From the NCBI RefSeq assembly GCF_021233355.1, contig NZ_CP089507.1, forward strand, positions 496,001 through 560,000: a stretch of DNA of 64,000 nucleotides, read 5' to 3'. The position numbers and the translations under genes are program-made. The notes beneath the pieces are model-generated. The model made no database searches and was not told the origin of the DNA. It was given only the letters and a program-made list of their open reading frames with translations. Shown here piece by piece: positions 54,740 through 63,357 of the stretch. The stretch's first letter is position 1; each line of letters opens with the position of its first letter. This DNA is from Luteimonas fraxinea (GTDB lineage: Bacteria > Pseudomonadota > Gammaproteobacteria > Xanthomonadales > Xanthomonadaceae).

Positions 54740-56404
54740 ATGCCCACACGCGCTTCTCTTCGCCACGCCGCCGCGCGCATGCTCGATCCCTTGTGCAGCA
54801 TGGGGCTCTGGCTTGGGACGCTGTGCTTCGCGGCATCGCTGACACCCAGTCTGATTCCGCGCGACGCGTTGCTGCAGGGCGTGCTCTCCGGCATCGCTTT
54901 CGCGGCCGGATATGGCGTCGGCGTGCTGATGCGTTGGCTGTGGATCTTCCTCGGTCTACCGCGATTGCGTGATCTGGCGGTCGGGCGTGTCGCGACCGGG
55001 CTCGCGGTCGTCGTGTGCGCGGCGATGGTGATCGGGTTTCTCGCGCAGGCCTCCGGTTGGCAGAACGACATTCGTGCGCGCATGGGCATGGAGGCGGTTG
55101 CGAGTGCGCGCCCGGTGTTCGTCGGGCTGGTGGCGGGCGGTGTCGCGCTGGTGCTGTTGCTGCTCGGCCGATTGTTCGGCGGCGTGGTGTACGTGCTGTC
55201 TCAGCGTCTGGGCCGGCATCTGCCGCGGCGCGTGTCGCTGATCGTCAGCGTCGCGCTCGCCGGCCTGCTGTTCTGGTCGATCGGCAACGGCGTCGTGTTC
55301 GAGGCCGGCCTGCGTGCGCTGGATTCGTCTTACCGGCAACTCGATTCGGTCGTCGACACCGCGCTCGATCCGCCGCTCGATCCATTGAAGACCGGCAGCG
55401 AAGCGTCGCTGCTCGGGTGGTCCGGCCTGGGTCGCATGGGCCGTGCCGCAGTCGCCGCCGGCCCGACCCAGGTCGAGATCGAAGCGCTGAGCGGACAACC
55501 CGCGCAGGAACCGCTGCGGATCTACGTAGGCCTGAATTCCGCGCCGGACATCCGGGCGCGCGCCGAGCTCGCACTGGCGGAGATGATCCGCGTCGGCGCG
55601 TTCGAGCGTTCGACGCTGGTGATCAACACGCCGACCGGCACCGGCTGGCTCGATCCCGCGAGCCAGAAGGCGATGGAATATCTGCAGCGCGGCGATGTCG
55701 CGACGGTCTCGATGCAGTACTCATACCTCGCCAGCTGGCTGGCGCTGATGGTCGACCCGACCTATGGCGCTGATTCGGCGCGCGCATTGTTCGCCGCCGT
55801 GCACGGCCACTGGCGCACGCTGCCGCGCGACCAGCGCCCGCGTCTGTATCTGCATGGCTTGAGCCTCGGCGCGCTGAACTCCGATCTTTCGGTCGATCTG
55901 TTCGACATCATCGGCGAACCGTTCGATGGCGCGCTGTGGGCGGGCCCCCCGTTTCCGAGTCGCACCTGGCGTCACGCGACGCTCGGCCGCGATCCCGCCA
56001 CGCCGGCCTGGCGTCCGCGGTATCGCGACGGTTCGGTCGTGCGCTTCATGACCCAGGACGGCGCGCCGGCGGGCGATGCGGCATGGGGCGGCACGCGCAT
56101 CGTCTATCTGCAGTATCCGAGCGACCCGATCACGTTCTTCGAAGCCGGCTCGGCGTTGCGGCGCCCGGACTGGCTGGCCGGGCCGCGTGCGGACGACGTG
56201 TCCGATTCGCTGCGCTGGTTTCCGCTGGTGACGTTCCTGCAGCTCGGCATGGACATGGCGGTCGCGACCTCGACGCCGACCGGATACGGACACGTGTTCG
56301 CCGCCGACGATTATGTCGATGCGTGGATCGCGACGACGGGGGCGACGTGGGACGCGGATTCGGTGGCGGCGTTGAAGGCGACGCTGGCGGCGGAGGGCTT
56401 GTAG
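54740..56404 (+). CDS. Alpha/beta-hydrolase-9 family membrane protein
   Basis: The 554-residue protein has five to six N-terminal transmembrane helices (about residues 15-200, including GLWLGTLCFAASLTPSLIPR and FVGLVAGGVALVLLLLGRLFG), then a cytoplasmic alpha/beta-hydrolase domain. The nucleophile is S375 in LHGLSLGALNSD, following the strand RPRLYLHG; a catalytic Asp and His are plausible in the C-terminal part (for example YGHVFAADDYVDAW). This matches the alpha/beta-hydrolase family 9 architecture, whose substrates are unknown, possibly lipids. The ATG at 54740 is favoured over earlier starts that run through REP element C. Confidence 0.85.
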   Translation: MPTRASLRHAAARMLDPLCSMGLWLGTLCFAASLTPSLIPRDALLQGVLSGIAFAAGYGVGVLMRWLWIFLGLPRLRDLAVGRVATGLAVVVCAAMVIGFLAQASGWQNDIRARMGMEAVASARPVFVGLVAGGVALVLLLLGRLFGGVVYVLSQRLGRHLPRRVSLIVSVALAGLLFWSIGNGVVFEAGLRALDSSYRQLDSVVDTALDPPLDPLKTGSEASLLGWSGLGRMGRAAVAAGPTQVEIEALSGQPAQEPLRIYVGLNSAPDIRARAELALAEMIRVGAFERSTLVINTPTGTGWLDPASQKAMEYLQRGDVATVSMQYSYLASWLALMVDPTYGADSARALFAAVHGHWRTLPRDQRPRLYLHGLSLGALNSDLSVDLFDIIGEPFDGALWAGPPFPSRTWRHATLGRDPATPAWRPRYRDGSVVRFMTQDGAPAGDAAWGGTRIVYLQYPSDPITFFEAGSALRRPDWLAGPRADDVSDSLRWFPLVTFLQLGMDMAVATSTPTGYGHVFAADDYVDAWIATTGATWDADSVAALKATLAAEGL

Positions 56405-56472
56405 CGCTCGCAACCGCTGCCATCCGCCGGGATGCCCACGATCGCCACACCGGGCAGCACGTTCGTTTTGCC

Positions 56473-56556
56473 GTCGCCACGGCGCACGCTGGACCCATTC
56501 TGATGTTTATCCGGAAGCACAGCGTCAGAATGGATCCCGGCCTTCGCCGGGATGAC
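56473..56556. repeat. REP-type inverted pair D
   Basis: GTCGCCACGGCGCACGCTGG with a CCCATTCTGA arm faces TCAGAATGGATCCCGGCC and TTCGCCGGGATGAC around a TGTTTATCCGGAAGCACAGC centre. The layout is the same as element C, with a mutated left unit. It lies between the converging hydrolase and regulator genes. Confidence 0.75.
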
Positions 56557-56606
56557 GCGCGGATGTCTGCTTCCTCCGGCGCAGTCAACACAGCGCATGC
56601 ACCGCC

Positions 56607-57683
56607 CTATCCCCGCGCCGACTCGAACGCCTCCGGCAATGTCTGCACCTTGCCGCAGTAGCTCGGGTCGTACCCCGGCAGCATGCCGAGATCGCGCCGG
56701 AATCCATCGCTGCGCAACAGCGTCAGCAGTGCGGTCAGTCGCCCGGAATCGAGCACATCGTTGTGGCACAGGAAGAAATAGTGCTCGGTGATCAGCGGGA
56801 AGAAATCCAGGCCGTACTTGCGCGCAGGCGGCTCCAGCGCGAAGCCGACATCGGCCAGGCCGCTGGCGACGTAGGCCGACACCGCCGCATGCGTGAGCTC
56901 CTCGACGTCGCAGGCGCGGATGCGTTCGAACGCGATGCCGTGGCGCGCGAGCATCGCTTCCAGCAACAGGCGCGTGCCGGAGCCGGGCTGGCGATGGATC
57001 ATGCGGATGTCGGGGCGTTCGAGATCCTGCAGCGTCTCGATGCCGCGCGGATTGCCCGGCGCGAGCACCAGACCCTGACGGCGCATCGCCAGATGGATCA
57101 CCCGGTCGGCGTCGAGATCCAGGCGGTCGCGGTAGTGCACGAACAGCGCGGGTTCCAGATCGCCGATCGGCAGGTGCAGGCCGGCGATATCGCAGGCACC
57201 GCTGCGCAGCGCGACCAGTGCGTCGTCGGGGCTGCGGTATTTGAGGTCCAGCGCGAGATCGGCTTCGGCCATCGTGCGACGCAGCGTTTCGACGCCGAAG
57301 CCGTGCGAGGCGTGGATGCGCAGCGGCGTGGCATGCGCGCTGACGGTACGTTCGAGTTCGGCTTCGAGTTCCGTGGCCAGGCTGTCGAGCATCGGTGTCA
57401 GGCGCGCGGCGATGCGGTTGTCGGCCCAGACCAGACGTTCGCCGATCGGGGTCAGGCGCGCGCCGCGGCCGCGGGTCATGCGCAGCAGCGGCTGGCCGAA
57501 GACTTCGCGCGCGTCCTGCAGCTGGCCCCAGGCGTAGCGGTAGGACAGGCCGACTTTGCGCGCCGCCGCGGCCAGCGAGCCCGTCCCGCGTACCGCGATC
57601 AGCAGCTCGACCAGATGCGACGGCAGCTTAGCGCCCGCAGCGCTTTCCAGTTCCCAACGCGGCTGGATGCGGACCTTGTACAT
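56607..57683 (-). CDS. ModE/LysR-like transcriptional regulator with substrate-binding domain
   Basis: The 358-residue protein starts after GAGGGAGTCGCGC. Its N terminus is a LysR/ModE-type helix-turn-helix (about 20-85: LIAVRGTGSLAAAARKVGLSYRYAWGQL and RMTRGRGARLTPIGERLV). The remainder is a periplasmic-binding-like domain (about 125-340), including RIHASHGFGVETLRR, ACDIAGLHLPIG and RQPGSGTRLLLEAML, as in ModE-like or LysR-family sensors of oxyanions. It is divergently transcribed from the formate/oxalate carrier and precedes the Fdh genes, so it probably controls them, sensing molybdate, formate or oxalate. An AT-rich operator region lies in the gap. Confidence 0.85.
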   Translation of the reverse strand: MYKVRIQPRWELESAAGAKLPSHLVELLIAVRGTGSLAAAARKVGLSYRYAWGQLQDAREVFGQPLLRMTRGRGARLTPIGERLVWADNRIAARLTPMLDSLATELEAELERTVSAHATPLRIHASHGFGVETLRRTMAEADLALDLKYRSPDDALVALRSGACDIAGLHLPIGDLEPALFVHYRDRLDLDADRVIHLAMRRQGLVLAPGNPRGIETLQDLERPDIRMIHRQPGSGTRLLLEAMLARHGIAFERIRACDVEELTHAAVSAYVASGLADVGFALEPPARKYGLDFFPLITEHYFFLCHNDVLDSGRLTALLTLLRSDGFRRDLGMLPGYDPSYCGKVQTLPEAFESARG

Positions 57684-57733
57684 GCGCGACTCCCTCAAAC
57701 CTGCTGCAGCGCAGCGCGCATCGGCCGCAGGTT

Positions 57734-57841
57734 CAATATGTTCCTGAAAGCCGGATATTCGACCATTGGAACTGGCGGCACAAGGGTTGCGGGGGTACCG
57801 TTGCGGCGATTTGTCGCAGCCAATATGTATCCAAGAACATA
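57734..57841. promoter_or_regulatory. Candidate operators in the regulator/carrier gap
   Basis: CAATATGT occurs at 57734-57741 (followed by TCCTG) and 57821-57828 (followed by ATCC). The second copy is part of the 18-bp inverted repeat TATGT-ATCCAAGA-ACATA (57824-57841), and AATAT/ATATT flank the first (57735-57739, 57755-57759). This AT-rich block in a GC-rich gap is the likely binding region for the divergent regulator. The match to a ModE consensus is not exact. Confidence 0.5.
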
Positions 57842-57889
57842 AATACGCGACAAAGGTCAGAGATCGGCACATCGACCCGGGGAGGATTC

Positions 57890-59575
57890 ATGGCCACCAG
57901 TTCCGCAACGACACAACCCGCCAGCAGCGCCCGCGAAGGCAGCCTGCTCTCGAAAGAACGCATCATCGCCAAGCCCGGCTTCAACCGCTGGCTGGTCCCG
58001 CCCGCCGCGCTGGCGATCCATCTGTGCATCGGCATGGCTTACGGCTTCAGCGTGTTCTGGCTGCCGCTGTCGAAGGCGGTCGGCATCGATGCCGCCATTG
58101 CCTGCGGCGCCGACATGGGCTTCTTCGCCCGCATCACCTCGGCCAGCTGCGACTGGCAGATCAGCGAACTGCAGTGGATGTACACGCTGTTCTTCGTGCT
58201 GCTGGGGTGCTCGGCAGCGATCTGGGGCGGCTGGCTGGAACGCGTCGGTCCGCGCAAGGCCGGCTTCGTCGCCGCACTGTGCTGGTGCGGCGGTCTGCTG
58301 ATCTCCGCACTCGGCGTGCACCTGCATCAGATCTGGATGCTGTGGCTGGGTTCGGGCGTGATCGGCGGTATCGGTCTGGGCCTGGGCTACATCTCGCCGG
58401 TGTCGACGCTGATCAAGTGGTTCCCGGACCGCCGCGGCATGGCGACCGGCATGGCGATCATGGGCTTTGGCGGCGGTGCGCTGATCGGCAGCCCGCTGGC
58501 CGACATGCTGATGCGCCACTTCGCGACGCCGACCTCGGTCGGTGTGAAGGAAACCTTCCTGATGATGGCCGCGGCCTACTTCGTCTTCATGATGGCCGGC
58601 GCGTTCGGTTATCGCGTGCCGCCGACCGGCTGGAAGCCGAAGGGCTGGACGCCGCCGCCGGCGAAGGACAACGCGATGATCACCCAGGGCCACGTGCACG
58701 TGAAGCGCGTCTGGGGCATCCCGCAGTTCTGGCTGGTCTGGGGCGTGCTGTGCCTCAACGTGTCGGCCGGTATCGGCGTGCTGGGCTTGGCCTCGCCGAT
58801 GCTGCAGGAGATGTTCGGTGGTCGTCTGATCGGTCTGGATGTCGGCTTCGGTGATCTGAGCACCGAGCAGCTGTCGGCCATCGCCGCGATCGCTGCGGGC
58901 TTCGTCGGCATGCTGAGCCTGGCTAACATCATCGGCCGGTTTTTCTGGGCCTCGATGTCGGACAAGTTCGGCCGCAAGGTTACCTACTCGATCTTCTTCG
59001 TGCTCGGCATCGCGCTGTACGCCTCGGCGCCGACGCTCGGCAACGCCGGTTCGATCGCGCTGTTCGTTGCGGCCTTCTGCGTAATCCTGTCGATGTATGG
59101 CGGCGGCTTCGCCACTGTGCCGGCGTATCTCGCCGATCTGTTCGGCACTCAGCACGTCGGCGCGATCCACGGCCGCCTGCTGACCGCATGGGCGACCGCC
59201 GGCATTCTCGGCCCGCTTGTGATCGGCTACATGCGCGAGCATCAGCTGAGCCTCGGCATGCCGCCGTCGCAGGTCTACAACACCACGATGTACATCCTCG
59301 CCGGCATGCTGGTGCTGGGCCTGATCTGCAACCTGCTTGTGCGTCCGGTGAACCCGAAGTACTTCATGTCGCCGGAAGAACTGGCGCACGAGAAGCAGCT
59401 GGCGCACGAGAAGGTCGACGCAAGCGGCAAGTCGCTGATCTCTCAGGACGAGATGGATCGCATCGGCGCGGGTGGCAACCCGGCACTGGTCGCGTTCTGC
59501 TGGGCCGCAGTCGGCATTCCGCTCGCCTTCGGCATCTGGAAAACGCTGGAAAAAGCCCTGGTGCTGTTCGCCTGA
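57890..59575 (+). CDS. OFA-family MFS transporter (oxalate/formate antiporter type)
   Basis: The 561-residue protein starts after GGGGAGGATTC. It has 12 or more transmembrane helices with the OFA feature of a long N-terminal cytoplasmic segment and a charged loop. Family landmarks include RWLVPPAALAIHLCIGMAYGFSVFWLPL, GLGLGYISPVSTLIKWFPDRRGMATGMAIMGFGGGALIG and a second MFS motif near NIIGRFFWASMSDKFGRK. An inserted loop (about 250-275) and a C-terminal cytoplasmic tail are longer than in the E. coli MFS set. OFA carriers move formate, oxalate or other small carboxylates. The downstream genes supply a formate-dehydrogenase system, so formate is a good guess. Confidence 0.9.
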   Translation: MATSSATTQPASSAREGSLLSKERIIAKPGFNRWLVPPAALAIHLCIGMAYGFSVFWLPLSKAVGIDAAIACGADMGFFARITSASCDWQISELQWMYTLFFVLLGCSAAIWGGWLERVGPRKAGFVAALCWCGGLLISALGVHLHQIWMLWLGSGVIGGIGLGLGYISPVSTLIKWFPDRRGMATGMAIMGFGGGALIGSPLADMLMRHFATPTSVGVKETFLMMAAAYFVFMMAGAFGYRVPPTGWKPKGWTPPPAKDNAMITQGHVHVKRVWGIPQFWLVWGVLCLNVSAGIGVLGLASPMLQEMFGGRLIGLDVGFGDLSTEQLSAIAAIAAGFVGMLSLANIIGRFFWASMSDKFGRKVTYSIFFVLGIALYASAPTLGNAGSIALFVAAFCVILSMYGGGFATVPAYLADLFGTQHVGAIHGRLLTAWATAGILGPLVIGYMREHQLSLGMPPSQVYNTTMYILAGMLVLGLICNLLVRPVNPKYFMSPEELAHEKQLAHEKVDASGKSLISQDEMDRIGAGGNPALVAFCWAAVGIPLAFGIWKTLEKALVLFA

Positions 59576-59627
59576 GGCATGAGCCAGGACCGGCGGCCGC
59601 TCACGCGGTCGCCGGTACCCTCCCGAC

Positions 59628-60515
59628 ATGACACGTTCCCCCAACACAGATCTTCTTCAGAGCGACGCGACGGCCGGCGCGGTGCGCCGTCCGGTCGAAC
59701 GCTGGCGCGACGGCGCGGTGCGTCAGGTCGACGACCACGTGGCCGAAGAAGTGCCGGTGGCCTTCGTCTACAACGACGTGCCGTTCGCGGTGATGATGGC
59801 AACGCCTGCCGACCTCGAAGATTTCGCGCGCGGTTTCGCGATCAGCGAAGGCATCGTCGATGCGCCGGAGGATGTGGCGATCGAAGGCATCGCGCATTTC
59901 ATCGAAGGCATCGAGATCCGGCTGCGGATTCCCGAGGCGCGCGCCGAGGCACTGGCGCTACGTCGTCGCAGCATGAGCGGACGCAGCGGCTGCGGCGTCT
60001 GCGGCAGCGAGTTGCTGGAAGCGGCATTGCGGTATCCGGCACCGGTCACGACCGATGTCCGTGTGTCACCCGAATCACTGTCACGGGCATTGCGCGCACT
60101 GCGCGATGCGCAATCCATCGCCGCCCTCACTGGCGCGACGCATGCGGCAGGCTGGGCGTCGCTCGACGGCAGGCTGCAACTCGCACGCGAGGACGTCGGC
60201 CGCCACAACGCGCTCGACAAACTCATCGGCGCGCTGCACGCCGATAACTTCGATCCGGCCGACGGCTTCCTCGTCGTCACCAGTCGCGCCAGCTACGAAA
60301 TGGCGATGAAGGCGGCGAGTGTCGGCATCGCATTGATGGCGGCGATTTCCGCGCCCACTGCGCTGGCGATTTCGCTGGCCGAGCGCGCCCATCTCACCCT
60401 GATCGGTTTCGCACGCGACGACGGGCATGCCGTATACACCCACGCGCAGCGGCTGCTGCCCCCGCCGGCGACATCGCCGGTCGCCGCGCGCACAGGCAGG
60501 AGCTTTGCCCCATGA
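59628..60515 (+). CDS. fdhD: Formate dehydrogenase accessory sulfurtransferase
   Basis: The 295-residue FdhD has the sulfur-relay pair C122-G-V-C125 in SGCGVCGSEL, the N-terminal EVPVAFVYNDVPFAVMMATPADLEDFARGF, and the GGRHNALDKL-like EDVGRHNALDKLIGALH. It passes sulfur from IscS to the molybdenum cofactor of formate dehydrogenase, which needs a sulfido ligand. It overlaps the oxidoreductase gene by four bases (ATGA), as expected for a maturation partner made with its target. Confidence 0.95.
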   Translation: MTRSPNTDLLQSDATAGAVRRPVERWRDGAVRQVDDHVAEEVPVAFVYNDVPFAVMMATPADLEDFARGFAISEGIVDAPEDVAIEGIAHFIEGIEIRLRIPEARAEALALRRRSMSGRSGCGVCGSELLEAALRYPAPVTTDVRVSPESLSRALRALRDAQSIAALTGATHAAGWASLDGRLQLAREDVGRHNALDKLIGALHADNFDPADGFLVVTSRASYEMAMKAASVGIALMAAISAPTALAISLAERAHLTLIGFARDDGHAVYTHAQRLLPPPATSPVAARTGRSFAP

Positions 60516-62866
60516 GCAACGACACGATCCGCAAGTACGACGGTCCCGCCGGTGGCTGGGGCGCGCTCAAGAGCGTGGCCAAGCATCTGACCGAACAGAA
60601 GATCGCGGTCAGCGGCGCGAAGACCCTGCTCAAGGCCAACCAGCCCGACGGCTTCGATTGCCCCGGCTGCGCCTGGCCCGACCGCGACCACACCTCGACC
60701 TTCGAGTTCTGCGAGAACGGCGCCAAGGCCGTCGCCGCCGAAGCGACGAAGTTCCGCGCCGGTCCCGAGCTGTTCGCCAAATACACCGTCACGCAGCTAG
60801 CCGAGTACAGCGATTACTGGCTGGAACAGCAGGGACGGCTGACCACGCCGATGCGCTACGACGCGGCGACCGATCACTACGTGCCGGTGACCTGGGACGA
60901 AGCGCTCGGTCTCGTCGCGACGCATCTCAACGCCCTGCCCTCGCCCGACAACGCGATCTTCTACACCTCGGGTCGCACCTCGAACGAGGCCGCGTTCCTC
61001 TATCAGCTGTTCGTGCGCGAGTACGGCACCAACAACTTTCCCGACTGCTCCAACATGTGTCACGAGTCGTCCGGCACCGCGCTGAAGAAGCAGATCGGCG
61101 TCGGCAAGGGCACGGTGTCGCTGCACGATTTCGAACTCGCCGACGGCATCTTCATCTTCGGCCAGAATCCCGGTACCAACCATCCGCGCATGCTCGGCGA
61201 ACTGCGCGAGGCGGCGAAGCGCGGCGCAAAGATCGTCTCGTTCAATCCGCTGCGCGAGCGCGGCCTGGAACGTTTCGCCGATCCGCAGGACAAGCTGGAG
61301 ATGGCGACCTACAGTTCGACGAAGATCTCCTCGGACTATTTCCAGCTCAAGATCGGCGGCGACCTCGCGGCTGTGAAAGGCATGATCAAGCACGTGCTCG
61401 AACGCGATGTGGAAGAGACCGGACTCGGCCGGCCATCGCTGCTCGACCATGCGTTCATCGCCGAGCACACGACCGGCTTCGATGAGTTCGTCGTCGACGT
61501 GCTGGCCGAATCCTGGGACGTGATCATCGAGGAATCCGGACTCGACGAGGCGCAGCTCCGTCGCGCCGGCGAGCTGTATCTCTCGTGCGAACGCGTCATC
61601 GCGTGCTGGGGCATGGGCATCACACAGCACAAGCATTCGGTCGCGACGATCAACGTGCTGATGAACCTGCTGCTGCTGCGCGGCAACCTCGGTCGTCCCG
61701 GCGCCGGCGCGTGCCCCGTGCGCGGCCACAGCAACGTGCAGGGCGACCGCACGATGATGATCTACGAGAAGCCGCCGGTCGCGTTTCTCGATCGCATCCG
61801 CGACGTATTCGGCTTCGAGCCCCCGCGCGAGGACGGCTTCGATACCGTCGGCGCGATCGAGGCGATGATCGACGGCCGCGGCCAGGTGTTCTTCGGCATG
61901 GGCGGCAACTTCGCCATCGCCACGCCCGATTCCGACGCGACCGCGCGCGGTCTGCGCAGCTGCGCGCTCACCGCGCACGTCACCACCAAGCTCAACCGCA
62001 GCCATCTGATCCACGGCAAGGACGCGTTGATCCTGCCGTGCCTGGGCCGCACCGAGATCGACATCCAGGCCGCCGGCCCGCAGGGCGTGACAGTCGAGGA
62101 TTCGATGAGCATGGTGCACCTGTCATCGGGCATCAATCCGCCGGCGTCCGACACGCTGCTGTCGGAACCGGCGATCGTCGCGCGCCTCGCGCACGCCACA
62201 CTGGGCGCGCGTTCGAGGATCGACTGGCTGGGCGTGGTCGAGGATTACGACCGCATCCGCGACCTGATCGCAATGACTTTCGACGACTTCCATGACTTCA
62301 ACACCCGCGTGCGCGTGCCCGGCGGTTTCCGCCTGTCGAATACGGCGCGCGATCGCAAGTGGGTGAATCCGGCCGGCAAGGCGGTGTTCTTCGCCTGCCC
62401 GGTGCCGACCGACAATCCGATCCATCGCGCGCGCCGCATGCACGGCACGCAGCCGGTGTTCACGCTCGCGACCACGCGGTCGCACGACCAGTACAACACC
62501 ACGATCTACGGCCTCGACGACCGTTATCGCGGCGTGTTCGGCGAGCGTCGCGTGCTGTTTTCGAACGCGGATGACATCGCCGCGCTCGGCATGAAGGCCG
62601 GCGACTGGGTGGACCTGGAAAGCCTGTGCGAGGACGGCGTGCGCCGTCAGGCCCTGCGCTTCCTGCTGGTCGAATACAACATCCCGCGCGGATGTCTGGC
62701 CGCTTACTACCCGGAGACCAATCCGCTGGTGCCGCTGTCGAGCTTCGCCGACGAATCGCGCACGCCGACCTCGAAGTCGGTACCGGTCATCGTGACCCCG
62801 CACGTCGCCGACGTCGGCGCGCACATGCCGCGCCAGCGCGACATCACAGCCACCATTGTCCGCTGA
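60512..62866 (+). CDS. FdhF/YdeP-family molybdopterin oxidoreductase (probable formate dehydrogenase)
   Basis: The 784-residue protein shows CPGCAWPD (C50 and C53) near the N terminus, typical of the FdhF/YdeP group, then the molybdopterin domains with SGRTSNEAAFLYQLFVREYG, NFPDCSNMCHESSGTAL with C183 as the probable molybdenum ligand, GQNPGTNHPRMLGEL and AGACPVRGHSNVQGDRTM. The C-terminal domain has LATTRSHDQYNTTIYG. The gene is preceded by fdhD in a four-base overlap, supporting a sulfido-Mo enzyme, though no beta or gamma subunits are beside it. YdeP-like enzymes can have other substrates, so formate is an inference. Confidence 0.88.
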   Translation: MSNDTIRKYDGPAGGWGALKSVAKHLTEQKIAVSGAKTLLKANQPDGFDCPGCAWPDRDHTSTFEFCENGAKAVAAEATKFRAGPELFAKYTVTQLAEYSDYWLEQQGRLTTPMRYDAATDHYVPVTWDEALGLVATHLNALPSPDNAIFYTSGRTSNEAAFLYQLFVREYGTNNFPDCSNMCHESSGTALKKQIGVGKGTVSLHDFELADGIFIFGQNPGTNHPRMLGELREAAKRGAKIVSFNPLRERGLERFADPQDKLEMATYSSTKISSDYFQLKIGGDLAAVKGMIKHVLERDVEETGLGRPSLLDHAFIAEHTTGFDEFVVDVLAESWDVIIEESGLDEAQLRRAGELYLSCERVIACWGMGITQHKHSVATINVLMNLLLLRGNLGRPGAGACPVRGHSNVQGDRTMMIYEKPPVAFLDRIRDVFGFEPPREDGFDTVGAIEAMIDGRGQVFFGMGGNFAIATPDSDATARGLRSCALTAHVTTKLNRSHLIHGKDALILPCLGRTEIDIQAAGPQGVTVEDSMSMVHLSSGINPPASDTLLSEPAIVARLAHATLGARSRIDWLGVVEDYDRIRDLIAMTFDDFHDFNTRVRVPGGFRLSNTARDRKWVNPAGKAVFFACPVPTDNPIHRARRMHGTQPVFTLATTRSHDQYNTTIYGLDDRYRGVFGERRVLFSNADDIAALGMKAGDWVDLESLCEDGVRRQALRFLLVEYNIPRGCLAAYYPETNPLVPLSSFADESRTPTSKSVPVIVTPHVADVGAHMPRQRDITATIVR

Positions 62867-63134
62867 CGAAGCCCTGCTGCAGGCGCTGCTGACCGAACTG
62901 GCGGCAGCGCCGGATGGCATGTCGCTGCCGCGACTGTGCAAGCGTCTCGGGGTTCGCATGAGCGTGCTGTTGCGCACCCTCGCCTACCTCGGCGAAGAAC
63001 GCATCGGCGATGCGCAGGGCCCGGGCTGGGTCCGCACCGTCGAAGATGGCGAGCGGACGCTCGCGCAACTCACCGACAGCGGCCGCGCAGTCGCGATGTC
63101 GCTGCTGCAGCCGGACGACAGCGCGCCGGCTTGA
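62856..63134 (+). CDS. Small winged-helix-like protein in the Fdh operon
   Basis: The 92-residue ORF starts with TTG at 62856, inside the last codons of the molybdo-oxidoreductase (11-base overlap). The sequence EALLQALLTELAAAPDGMSLPRLCKRLGVRMSVLLRTLAYL looks like a winged helix-turn-helix with a recognition helix, ending RTLAQLTDSGRAVAMSLL. Its tight overlap suggests coexpression and a regulatory or accessory role in formate metabolism. It is an uncertain gene because the start codon is weak, but the protein-like pattern and overlap are persuasive. Confidence 0.6.
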   Translation: MSADEALLQALLTELAAAPDGMSLPRLCKRLGVRMSVLLRTLAYLGEERIGDAQGPGWVRTVEDGERTLAQLTDSGRAVAMSLLQPDDSAPA

Positions 63135-63187
63135 CCGGCGCTTCTACGCCGCGCTTGACCGCACCGCAACGAGCACTTCGGCCTGCG

Positions 63188-63233
63188 TTGTCCACACCGG
63201 ATGTGGATGGTCTGATGACAAAGGTGTGGATAA
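63188..63233. other. Pair of DnaA-box-like 9-mers
   Basis: TTGTCCACA (63188-63196) and, on the opposite strand, a perfect TTATCCACA (complement of TGTGGATAA at 63225-63233) lie 29 bases apart, with a further TGTGGATGG between them. This matches DnaA boxes, but there is no nearby dnaA, dnaN or AT-rich unwinding region, so it is not evidence for an origin. Confidence 0.45.
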
Positions 63234-63242
63234 GCACCGCGA

Positions 63243-63261
63243 GGCCGCCTCGCAGGCGGCC
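63243..63261 (+). terminator. Hairpin after the Fdh operon
   Basis: GGCCGCCT and AGGCGGCC enclose a CGC loop (8-bp stem) about 110 bases after the small ORF. It is followed by CCCATTTC, a weak T-tract, so termination is plausible but not certain. Confidence 0.45.
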
Positions 63262-63357
63262 CCATTTCATGCGGTCAAATTTTCACCACCCTGCCGATGC
63301 CGGTGGATCTTGCCGCTTGATCCGCGCATCGGGATGTGCAGCGCGCTGTCGCACCGC

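Noticed and set aside
57857..59647. A minus-strand frame of about 600 codons opposite the OFA carrier
   Set aside because: It is antisense to a clear MFS protein and rich in Arg, Gln, His and Asp without hydrophobic or catalytic pattern.
63135..63357. A possible replication origin from the DnaA-like boxes
   Set aside because: Only two good boxes, no AT-rich unwinding block, no dnaA/dnaN/gyrB neighbourhood and ordinary metabolic genes on both sides.
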